Assembly (NCBI RefSeq): GCF_002112505.1
Contig: NZ_NEHW01000001.1
Span: forward strand, 310,001-374,000
From: Pseudomonas sp. R28(2017)
Lineage (GTDB): Bacteria; Pseudomonadota; Gammaproteobacteria; Pseudomonadales; Pseudomonadaceae
Length of the DNA: 64,000 nt
Direction: 5' to 3'
Shown here: positions 17,572 to 27,000 of the stretch, in pieces
Layout: the number at the start of each line of letters is the position of its first letter
How positions within the stretch are numbered: position 1 is the stretch's first letter
Notes under the pieces: model-generated
The model's database searches: none
What the model was told of the DNA's origin: nothing
What the model saw: only the letters and a program-made list of their open reading frames with translations
Position numbers and translations under genes: made by a program

Positions 17572-19716
17572 TCAGAGTTCGAACTCCGCCGCCAGTGCCG
17601 CACGCACGCAGTACAACACGCCTTCTGGCACCCGGGCGCCGAACAAGGGCGCAATCGCCGATACCGGCGGCAGTTCACCCTCGCCATCGAGGAAGGCGTC
17701 CTGCACTTCCATCATCAGGTCTTCCGGCAGGTCCAGCGCCTGCTCCAGGCTCAGTTCCTGGCGGCCAAGGGCCTCGGCCAGCAGGCTGTAGACGTTCTTC
17801 TCGCTGCAGTTGAGCTGCCCGGCGATCTGCGCTGGCGTCATGCCGGCGCGGGCCAGGCTGACCAGCTCGTGGCGCAGGTCGAGCACCACCTTTGGCGCCT
17901 CTTCGGTGCCACCGGCGCCATTGAGCACTTCGAGGAAGGCCTGGCCATAGCGCTCCAGCTTGCGCGCCCCCACGCCACTGACCTGGGCCATGTCGCTGAG
18001 GCTGGTCGGCTGGCTGCGGAGCATTTCCAGCAGGGTGGAATCGGGGAAGATGACATAGGGCGGCACGCTGTGCTCTTCGGCCAGCTTGCGCCGCAGGGTG
18101 CGCAGCGCCTCCCACAGTTCGCGCTCCTCGGCGCGCACCAGCTGGCTGGCCGGGCTGCCACCGCCGGAAGAAGCCTTGGCCACCGTCTGTGGCTTGAGGT
18201 CACGGCGCAGTTGCAGGTTCACCTCGCCCCGCAGCAATGGCCGGCAGCTGTCGGACAGGCGCAGGCCGCCATAGCCTTCCAGGTCGATGTCGACCAGGCC
18301 GCGTGCCACCAGCTGGCGGAACAGCGAACGCCATTCGGCCTCGGCCACGCCCTTGCCGACGCCGAATACCGAAAGCTTCTCGTGGCCAAAGTTGCGCACC
18401 TTCTCGGTGTCCTTGCCCAGCAGCACGTCGACCAGGTGGCCGACGCCGTAGCGCTGGCCGGTGCGGAACACGGCCGACAACGCCTGACGGGCAGGCTCGG
18501 TGGCGTCCCAGGTCTGGATCTGATCGATGCAGTTGTCGCAGTGGCCGCAGGGTTGGTCGAGGGTTTCGTCGAAATAGGCCAGCAGCGACTGGCGGCGGCA
18601 GCGGGTTTCTTCGCACAGGGCCAGCATGGCGTCGAGCTTGTGCTGTTCGATGCGTTTGTGGCGCTCGTCACCTTCGGAGTTCTGCAGCATCTGCTTGAGC
18701 ATCACCATGTCCTGCAGGCCGTAGGCCATCCAGGCATCCGACGGCAGGCCGTCACGGCCGGCGCGGCCGGTTTCCTGGTAATAGGCCTCGAGCGACTTGG
18801 GCAGGTCGAGGTGGGCGACGAAGCGCACGTTGGGCTTGTCGATGCCCATGCCGAAGGCAATGGTGGCGACCATGATCAGCCCTTCCTCGTTGAGGAAGCG
18901 GTGCTGGTTGGCGGCACGCGTCTCGGCGGCAAGGCCGGCGTGGTACGGCAAGGCCGGGAAGCCTTGCTCGCAAAGGAACGCGGCGGTTTCGTCGACCTTC
19001 TTGCGCGACAGGCAGTAGACGATGCCGGCATTGCCACGGCGCTCGCCGAGGAAGGCCATCAGTTGCTTGCGCGGCGCCTCCTTGGGCACGATGCGATAGA
19101 AGATGTTCGGCCGGTCGAAACTCGACAGGAAGCGCTCGGCGCCCTGCAGGTGCAGGCGCTGGACGATCTCCTCGCGGGTTCGCATGTCGGCGGTGGCGGT
19201 CAGGGCGATACGCGGCACGTGCGGGAACAGCTCGGCCAGCTGCCCCAGCTGCAGGTATTCCGGGCGGAAGTCATGGCCCCATTGCGACACGCAGTGGGCT
19301 TCGTCGATGGCGAACAGGGAGATGTCAAGGTCGCGCAGGAAGTCCAGCATGCGCGGCTGCACCAGGCGCTCCGGCGCCAGATAGAGCATTTTCACCTCGC
19401 CCCGGCGCAGGCGCCCGGCCAGGTCACGCTGCTGCTCGGGGCTCAGCGTGGAGTTCAGCGCCGCCGCGGCGACGCCCAGTTCGTCGAGGGTGGCGACCTG
19501 GTCGTCCATCAGCGCGATCAGCGGCGACACCACCACCGTCAGGCCCGGGCGCAACAGGCCGGGCACCTGGAAGCACAGGGACTTGCCGCCACCGGTTGGC
19601 ATCAGCACCAGGGCATCGCCGCCATTGGCCACGCATTCGATGATCGCTGCCTGGCGCCCGCGGAAACTGTCGTAACCGAAGATATCCTTGAGAACGCGCT
19701 GAGCCTGTTCGAGCAT
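17572..19716 (-). CDS. recQ: ATP-dependent DNA helicase RecQ
   Basis: RecQ unwinds DNA in recombination and repair. It has 714 residues from ATG at 19716 ([22 protein letters not shown]), with GGAG 6 nt ahead; the frame extends upstream without homology. Motifs: Walker [17 protein letters not shown] box [20 protein letters not shown], motif [14 protein letters not shown], a Cys zinc site (CEETRCRRQ...CGHCDNC), a winged helix and an HRDC domain (~residues 500-600). The C-terminal ~100 residues past HRDC are as in pseudomonad RecQ. Confidence 0.95.
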   Translation of the reverse strand: MLEQAQRVLKDIFGYDSFRGRQAAIIECVANGGDALVLMPTGGGKSLCFQVPGLLRPGLTVVVSPLIALMDDQVATLDELGVAAAALNSTLSPEQQRDLAGRLRRGEVKMLYLAPERLVQPRMLDFLRDLDISLFAIDEAHCVSQWGHDFRPEYLQLGQLAELFPHVPRIALTATADMRTREEIVQRLHLQGAERFLSSFDRPNIFYRIVPKEAPRKQLMAFLGERRGNAGIVYCLSRKKVDETAAFLCEQGFPALPYHAGLAAETRAANQHRFLNEEGLIMVATIAFGMGIDKPNVRFVAHLDLPKSLEAYYQETGRAGRDGLPSDAWMAYGLQDMVMLKQMLQNSEGDERHKRIEQHKLDAMLALCEETRCRRQSLLAYFDETLDQPCGHCDNCIDQIQTWDATEPARQALSAVFRTGQRYGVGHLVDVLLGKDTEKVRNFGHEKLSVFGVGKGVAEAEWRSLFRQLVARGLVDIDLEGYGGLRLSDSCRPLLRGEVNLQLRRDLKPQTVAKASSGGGSPASQLVRAEERELWEALRTLRRKLAEEHSVPPYVIFPDSTLLEMLRSQPTSLSDMAQVSGVGARKLERYGQAFLEVLNGAGGTEEAPKVVLDLRHELVSLARAGMTPAQIAGQLNCSEKNVYSLLAEALGRQELSLEQALDLPEDLMMEVQDAFLDGEGELPPVSAIAPLFGARVPEGVLYCVRAALAAEFEL

Positions 19717-19962
19717 GTGCAACTCCACAAATCGCCGTACCATCCTGGACACAGGCTGGACGAAAAACCCGCTCCGCACACGCCAAAAGCGTAAGCGGCT
19801 TTTGCCAGCTGGCCGGGAAAACCCGCCCCTGGATGAAAAATGGCGGAGTATACCGTAGTGACGGCTCGCACAGGATGCCCGGTGACAGACGTTCCCTTTG
19901 CCCCGCTGCCGCCGCAAGGTGCTAGAATTCACTATCGTTTATTCCCCCAAGGTAGCCCTGTA

Positions 19963-20550
19963 ATGTCCTTCGCCGAGCAACTGACCCGCCTGCAAGCCTT
20001 CCTCGACGCCGACGAGCTGCACGAAGAAGCGCTGGACTACGTCGCCGCACACGGCTACCTGACCGCGCTGTCGATCTGCTCCGAGGACGTCCCCGAGCGT
20101 GAATGGATCGACGCGCTGTTCGCCGAAGAGCCCCATTACGCCAGCGATGCCCAGCGCACCGAGATCGAAGCGACGCTGGTGGCCCTCAAAGGCCACATCG
20201 CCCGCCAACTGGCCAGCGACGAAGAATTCGACCTGCCATGCGAGCTGGACCTGACCGACGAGCCGGATGATTCCGACCTGCGCGGCTGGTGCATCGGTTT
20301 CATGGAGGGCGTGTTCCTGCGGGAAGAGGCCTGGTTCGAGAACGCCGAGGAAGAAGTCAGCGAGATGCTGCTGCCGATCATGGTCGGTTCCGGCCTGTTC
20401 GACGAGCAGCCTGAGTTCGCCGACATCGCCAGCAACGCCAACCTGCAGGACGACATGATCGTGCAGATCCCGGAAGCGCTGAGCGCGCTGTTCCTGCTGC
20501 TGCACGCTCCCGACGAGAAGCCGGCGCTGCTCAAGCCACGCCACCACTGA
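19963..20550 (+). CDS. YecA/YgfB (UPF0149) family protein
   Basis: A 195-residue acidic protein of the UPF0149 family. It starts MSFAEQLTRLQAFLDADELHEEALDYVAAHGYLTAL and carries GWCIGFMEGVFLREEAWF in the second half. Molecular role unknown; no SEC-C metal motif is seen at the end (KPALLKPRHH). ATG at 19963 is chosen over an upstream frame start at 19840, which lies in the recQ leader. A 7-nt gap to the next gene suggests cotranscription. Confidence 0.88.
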   Translation: MSFAEQLTRLQAFLDADELHEEALDYVAAHGYLTALSICSEDVPEREWIDALFAEEPHYASDAQRTEIEATLVALKGHIARQLASDEEFDLPCELDLTDEPDDSDLRGWCIGFMEGVFLREEAWFENAEEEVSEMLLPIMVGSGLFDEQPEFADIASNANLQDDMIVQIPEALSALFLLLHAPDEKPALLKPRHH

Positions 20551-20557
20551 GTCGGCC

Positions 20558-20923
20558 GTGCGCTACCTGCTGCTGGCCGTCGGCTGGCTCAGTGTTGCGC
20601 TGGGGGTGCTGGGGATCTTCCTGCCGGTGTTGCCCACCACCCCGTTCCTGCTACTGGCGGCGGCCTGCTTCGCCCGCAGCTCACCGCGCTTTCACGATTG
20701 GCTGGTCAACCACCCCAAGCTTGGGCCGTGGATCCGTGACTACCTGAGTGGCGAGGGCATTCCGCTCAAGGGCAAGGTCTACGCCATCGGCCTGATGTGG
20801 GCAAGCATCGGTCTGTCCTGCTACCTGGTGCCGCTGTTCTGGGCCAGGGCCTTCATGCTCACCAGTGCAGTGCTGGTCAGCCTGTACATCCTCAAACAGA
20901 AGACCCTGCGCCGGCCCGGTTGA
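20558..20923 (+). CDS. YbaN/DUF454 inner-membrane protein
   Basis: A 121-residue DUF454 membrane protein starting at GTG 20558. Conserved N-terminus GVLGIFLPVLPTTPFLLLAAACFARSSPRFHDWLVNHPKLGPWIRDY, with hydrophobic segments before it and at ~75-110. Function unknown. Follows the YecA-family gene by 7 nt. Confidence 0.9.
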   Translation: MRYLLLAVGWLSVALGVLGIFLPVLPTTPFLLLAAACFARSSPRFHDWLVNHPKLGPWIRDYLSGEGIPLKGKVYAIGLMWASIGLSCYLVPLFWARAFMLTSAVLVSLYILKQKTLRRPG

Positions 20924-20939
20924 ACGCTGCTTACTCCTG

Positions 20940-21019
20940 TTCCGGCCTCTTCGCGGGCTTGCCCGCTCCCACAAGTACTCCACAGTCTTCAAATCTGTGG
21001 AGGACCTGTGGGAGCAGGC
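20940..21019. repeat. REP element plus truncated inverted copy
   Basis: A REP copy is at 20940-20974, with GGGCTTGCCC in the core. A short inverted copy (CCTGTGGGAGCAGGC) ends 3 nt from the adhesin stop. They lie between convergent ybaN-like and adhesin genes and may help end the giant transcript; no other terminator was found there. Confidence 0.85.
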
Positions 21020-21022
21020 AAA

Positions 21023-24000
21023 TCAGACCGTATCCACCTTCAACGAATGGTCATTGATCATCCCGTTGATGATGGTCGCGGTGTCCTGCCCTGCCGAAAT
21101 CACCCCGCCCGCCCCCGCCGTCACCCCGTAATGGTGAGCCAGGTCAACCCCGGCCAGGTCGATGGTCTGGGTCGGCGCCGCCCCCGCCACGCTGCTGACC
21201 TCGATGGTCGAGACCACATTGGTGCCGCTGCCGCTGATCTTGAAGTGCAGGTAGTCATCCAGTGAAGCCGACGTGGCATTCTCGCCCTGCAGCAGCTGCG
21301 ACAGGTCCAGGTGGTCACTGCCCGGGGTGAAGTCGGTCACCGTGTCATGGCCAGTGTCACCCTTCTGCCAGACGAAGGTATCGTTGCCATTGCCGCCGGT
21401 CATGGTGTCGTTGCCCGGCCCGCCGATGAGGATGTCGTTGCCATCGCCGCCCTTGAGTACGTCGTTGCCCAGGCCGCCATTGAGCAGGTTGTCGCCTGCA
21501 TCACCGATCAGGGTGTCGTTGTAATCGGAGCCGATCAGGTTCTCGATGCCGGTCAAGGTATCGATGCCGGCGGCACCGGTATCCTGCGGGCCAATATGGC
21601 TGAGGTCGACCGTCACCCCTCCGGGGGCAGTGGCATAGCTGGCGGTGTCGTTGCCCGCCCCGCCATCGAGCAGATCGTTGCCAAGGCCGCCAATCAGCAG
21701 GTCATTGCCATTGCCGCCGTGCAGGGTGTCATTGCCCGCACCACCTACCAGCACATCATGGCCGTCACCCCCATTGAGAAGGGTGTCGACATTGCTTGCC
21801 ATCAGTACATCATTGCCTGGCGTACCGTTCAGGGTGGTGCCGGCGTGGTAAGTGATATCCACCGCGCCAGCCGCACTGCCGCCATGGCCATCGGTGACCG
21901 TGTAGCTGGCCTGATGCACCTCGTTCACGGCATTGCTGTAGTCGACCACCAGGCTCAGCTTGTAGTTTTCGGCGGCCTTGCTCTGGTCCAGCGGGTTGGC
22001 CTGGTTGACCACATGGATGCTGTACACCCCGTCATGGCTGGCGGTGAAGCTGCCGCCATCGGCAATGGGCTGGTAGCCGCCGCTGGCATCCTTCCACTCC
22101 AGGCTCAGGTTGCCGTCAGGGCGGTCATGGTCCAGCTGCAGGGTCTCGCCCTTGCGCAGGCTAACGGTGATCACGTCCTCGCCATTGGCATTGCTGCTGT
22201 TGATGCTGCCGAGGTAGCCGAGCACCACCAGCGCTGCGGTCATGCTGCCGGCGGCCGTGGTGAAGGCGCTGCGGTCCAGGGCCTTGAACTGGTTGTCGAG
22301 CGTATTGCCATGGCCATCGAACGTGATGTTCGGCACGCTATTGCCGAGGGTGAAGCCGGCCCCCTTGTCGGCAAAGTTGGTGTTGACGGTGATCGGCGCC
22401 GCACTCAAATGGTCGTTGTCGGCATCACTGTCATTGGCCAGCAGCACTTCGGACGGCAAGGTGATACTGGCGCCGGTAATGTTGGTGATGACATGGTCGG
22501 CCACCGCCACCGGTGCATGGTTGCCATTGATCATTATCAGCAGGTCGGCACTGCTGGTATCGCCGTCATTGTCGCTGACCATGAAGCCGAAACGCTCGGG
22601 CGGGCTACTGGTATTGCCGCTGGGTGGCGTGTAGGTGAACTCGCCGCTGTCCATGTTGACCAGCAGGCTGCCGCCCAGGCTGGTCTTGATGGTGAGCGTG
22701 TTGCCCGTGGTGTCGAAGCTGGCGTTGTCGGCGCCACCGCTGGCCAGGTATCCACCCTGCCCTGCATTGGCTTTCGGGTCGTAGGTGTAGGTGGTGCCAT
22801 CCACCAGCAGTGCCTTGATGAAGCCGCCATCGGCACCGAAGGTGCCATCGCTGAGGAGGCTGCCGGTGACAGGCGAACCCTGCACGGTACCCGACAGCAC
22901 GCCATAAAGTTGGTTGAAGTCGTTGACGATCACCGCGTTGGTGTCGGTATGGCTGCTGCCGTCATACGCCAACGGGTTCAGATTGCCCGCGTTGATATCC
23001 TTGCCCAGCCCGATGGCGTAAGACTTGATGCCATTGCTGTCGAGGAACGTCTCCCAGCTGGTTTCGCGGGAAGCGGTCATGGCATGCCCGGAGCTGGGCT
23101 CGCCATCGGAGAAGAAGTAACTGACGTTCTGCGCAGCGGCCAGCTTGCCATCCTGGGCAAAGGCCGTCTGGGCAGCGCTGGCCGCGCTGTCGTAGTGGGT
23201 CGAGCCTCCGGCGTGCAGGCCGTTGACGATCGACTTGGCGACGTCGATGCTGACCCACTGCGCCGACTGGATCTGCGCACCACCGCTGAAGGTGACGATC
23301 TGCACCTTGATGTCACCCATGCCGTCGTACTTGTCGAGCAGCGCAGCGATGGCCTGCTTGGCGGCATCCAGCCGGGTCAGTCCGGGTATGCCGGAAGCTG
23401 AATCCATGCTGCCGGACACATCGATCACCAGCAGGATGTTGGAATCCAGCTGGCCCGGGGTGATGCTGCGCTCGGCGCAGACCGCGTTGGGCACATCGTC
23501 GACAATGGTGATGGCGATGTTGCTGGTGACGCTGTGGCCCAGCGAGTCGGTGGCCTTGTAGGTGAAGTATTCGACCGTCGAGTCGGCACCTGGGGTATTG
23601 GCCGGCGAGGTCAGCGTATAGGTGTAGCTGCCGTCTGGGTTGACGCTGATCTGCCCGTACTGGCCTACAGCTTTGCCCACCAGGCTGTAGGTCAATGCCC
23701 CTACGCCACCGGAAACCGACCCGACCAGTGAGCCGGACGCCGTTTCGCCAGTCGAGGTCGGATCGCTGCCGGTGGTGCTACCCGCAGCCAGGTCGTTGCC
23801 ATCCTTGTGCAGGTCGAGGGCTTTCTCGTAAACCGTGATGTCACGGTCTCCGCAGGCCACGAGCGTGGCGTCGTGCACGTTGATGGTCAGGGTCGTGGTG
23901 CTTTCGTCACCGTCAGCATCGCGAATGGTGTAGACGAAGGTATCGACCGCATCCCGCGGCGACGCCACGTCCGGGTTGGAGTGGTAGACCGCATTGCCCT

Positions 24001-27000
24001 TTTCATCGATGGTCAGGTAACCGTACTGGCCATTGACCTGGGTGTTCAACTGGCCGATGGCCGAGGTACTGGTGTCGTTACCGGCGCGAATGCCAACCAC
24101 ATAGTTGCCATCGCTGCGTACGTCGGCACCCACCACGTCGTTGTACATCACATTGCCGCGCACCTCGTCGCCCTTGTACACGCTGACAAAATCGCAGTGG
24201 GCCTGGGGCACGTCGTCGACGATGGAGATGACGATGGTGCTGGTGGCCGAATGGCCGTAGGCGTCTTGTACCTGATAGGTAAAGGACTCCGTCACGGTGT
24301 TGGCACCATCATTGGCATGCGTCGGGGAGTTGGCCGGTGACGTCAGGGTATAGGTGTAGCTGCCGTCGGCGTTGAGCTGAATCTGGCCGTACTGGCCGAC
24401 AGCATTACTGACCAGGCTGTACGACAAGGCGCCTATGCCACCACTGGCCAAGCCGACCAGGCTGCCAGAGGCGGTTTCGAGAGGCGAAGTCGGGTCGCTG
24501 CCGGTGACCGTACCTGCGGCGAGGTCGCTGCCGTCCTTGCTCAGGTCCAGGGCGTTTTCGAAGACCGTGACGCCGCCGTCCATGCACACTTCGATGCGCG
24601 GGTCATGCACGTTGATGGTGATCGTCGTGGTGCTTTCGTCGCCATCGGCATCGCGGATGGTGTAGACGAAGGTATCGACGGCATCCCGGGCAGACACTAC
24701 ATCAGGGTTGGAGTGGTAGACCGCATTGCCCTTCTCGTCGAGGGTCAGGTAGCCGTACTGGCCATTGACCTGGGTATTCAGCTGGCCGATGGCCGAGGTG
24801 GAAGTGTCGCTGCCGGCGCGCACGCCGACCACGTAGTTGCCATCGCTGCGCACATCGGCACCGACCACGTCGTTGTACATCACATTGCCGCGGACCTCGT
24901 CGCCCTTGTACACACTGGTGTAATCACTGTGGGCTTGCGGCACGTCGTCGACGATGGTGATGACGATGGTGCTGGTGGTCGAATTGCCGACCGAATCCTT
25001 CACCTGGTAGGTGAAGGATTCGGTGACGGTGTTGGGACCGTCATTGGCGTGGGTCGGCGAGTTGGCAGGTGACGTCAGGGTGTAGGTGTAGGTGCCGTCA
25101 GCGTTCAGGTGGAGTTGGCCGTACTGGCCGGTGGCATCGCTTACCAGGCTGTAGGTCAATGCACCGACGCCGCCGCTGGCAGAGCCGACCAGCGTGCCTG
25201 TGGCGGTTTCGCGGGTTGAGTCCGGGTCGCTGCCGGCAACGCTGCCAGCAGCCAGGTCGTTGCCGTCCTTGTGCAGGTCCAGGGCATTTTCGTACACCGT
25301 GACATCGCGGTCCTCGCAGGCCATCAGCGAGTTGTGGACGTTGATGGTGATCGTAGTGGTGCTTTCGTCGCCATCAGCATCGCGGATGGTGTAGACGAAG
25401 GTGTCGACGGCATCTCGCGGCGATACCACGTCCGGGTTGGAGTGGTAGACCGCGTTGCCCTTCTCGTCGATGGTCAGGTAGCCGTACTGGCCATTGACCT
25501 GGGTATTCAGCTGGCCGATGGCCGAGGTGGAAGTGTCGCTGCCGGCGCGCACGCCGACCACGTAATTGCCGTCGGTGCGCACGTCAGCACCGACCACGTC
25601 GTTGTACAGCACGTTGCCGCGGACCTCGTCGCCCTTGTACACACTGGTGTAATCGCTATGGGCTTGCGGCACGTCGTCGACGATGGTGATGACGATGGTG
25701 CTGGTGGTCGAATTGCCGACCGAATCCTTCACCTGGTAGGTGAAGGTTTCAGTGACCGTGTTGGGGCCGTCATCGGCGTGGGTCGGCGAGTTGGCCGGTG
25801 ACGTCAGGGTGTAGGTGTAGGTGCCGTCGGCGTTGAGGTGGAGTTGACCAAACTGGCCGGTGGCATCGCTTACCAGGCTGTAGGTCAATGCACCGACGCC
25901 GCCGCTGGCAGAGCCCGCCAGGCTGCCGGATGCGGTTTCACGCGTCGAGTCAGGGTCGCTGCCGGTAACGCTGCCTGGGGCCAGGTCGTTGCCATCCTGA
26001 TGAACATCCAGCGCGCTTTCATGGACCGTGACCCCACCCACGGGGCCAGCGACGAGCGAGCAGTCCTGCACATTGATCGTGATGGTGGTGGTGCTCTCAT
26101 CGCCGTCAGTGTCGCGAATGGTGTAGACGAACACATCACTGGCACCTGGCGGCAGCACCGCATTCGGGTTGGCGTGGTAGACAGCGTTACCTGCCGCATC
26201 GATGGTCAAGGTGCCGTACTGGCCGGCGATTGCGGTGTTGAGATTGCCGATGGCGGATGTCGAGGTGTCGGAACCGGCACGTGCACCGACCACGACATTG
26301 CTCGTTCCCGACTGGTCTGCGCCCAGTTGGTCATTCCAGAGAACATTGCCCGTGGCAGTCCCGCCTTCCACAACGCTGGTGGTATCTGCCCCTGCCTGCG
26401 GTACATCATCGACAATGTTCACATCCAGGCTGCCGGTGGCAATGCTGCCATCAACGTCCTTGGCGACCACGTCGAAATGCTCGCTGATGCTGTTGGTGCC
26501 CGAACCGTCTGGGTGGTTCCCGTTATCGGTAAGGGTGTAGCTGTAGCTCACCACCCCGGTGCTCGGGTTGTAGCCGGTGATGGTCAGGGTGTTGCCTTCC
26601 GGGGTGATCACCGATTGCGGGAAGCCGGCAGCCACGCCGCCCGTGACCACGGCGACGCCGCCCACGGTCAGGGTCTGCAGGCCATCCGGTGCGGTAACCT
26701 TGAAGGTACCTTGCTGGGTCTGTGCATTCGCGTCAGGCGAGGTGCCGTCGCTCAGGTGCTTCTCATAGACGGTCAGCTCGCCGTTCTGCACGTCCAGCCC
26801 ATCGAGTGTGACCGGGTCGTTGAGGTTGCTGATGTTCAGCGTCAGGGTCGCCGTGCTGGTGTCGCCATCAGCGTCCTTGATTGTGTAGGTGAAATTCTCC
26901 ACGCCATTGCCACCACCGCCCAGGTTCTTGAAGTCCGGGGCGTTGGGGTTGAGCGTGTAGGTGTAGGAACCGTCCGCCGCCAGGACCAGTGTGCCGTAGC

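Noticed and set aside
21311..23401. 696-codon open frame antisense to the adhesin C-terminal part
   Set aside because: Composition follows the RTX and VWA coding strand. It has no start signal or family motif.
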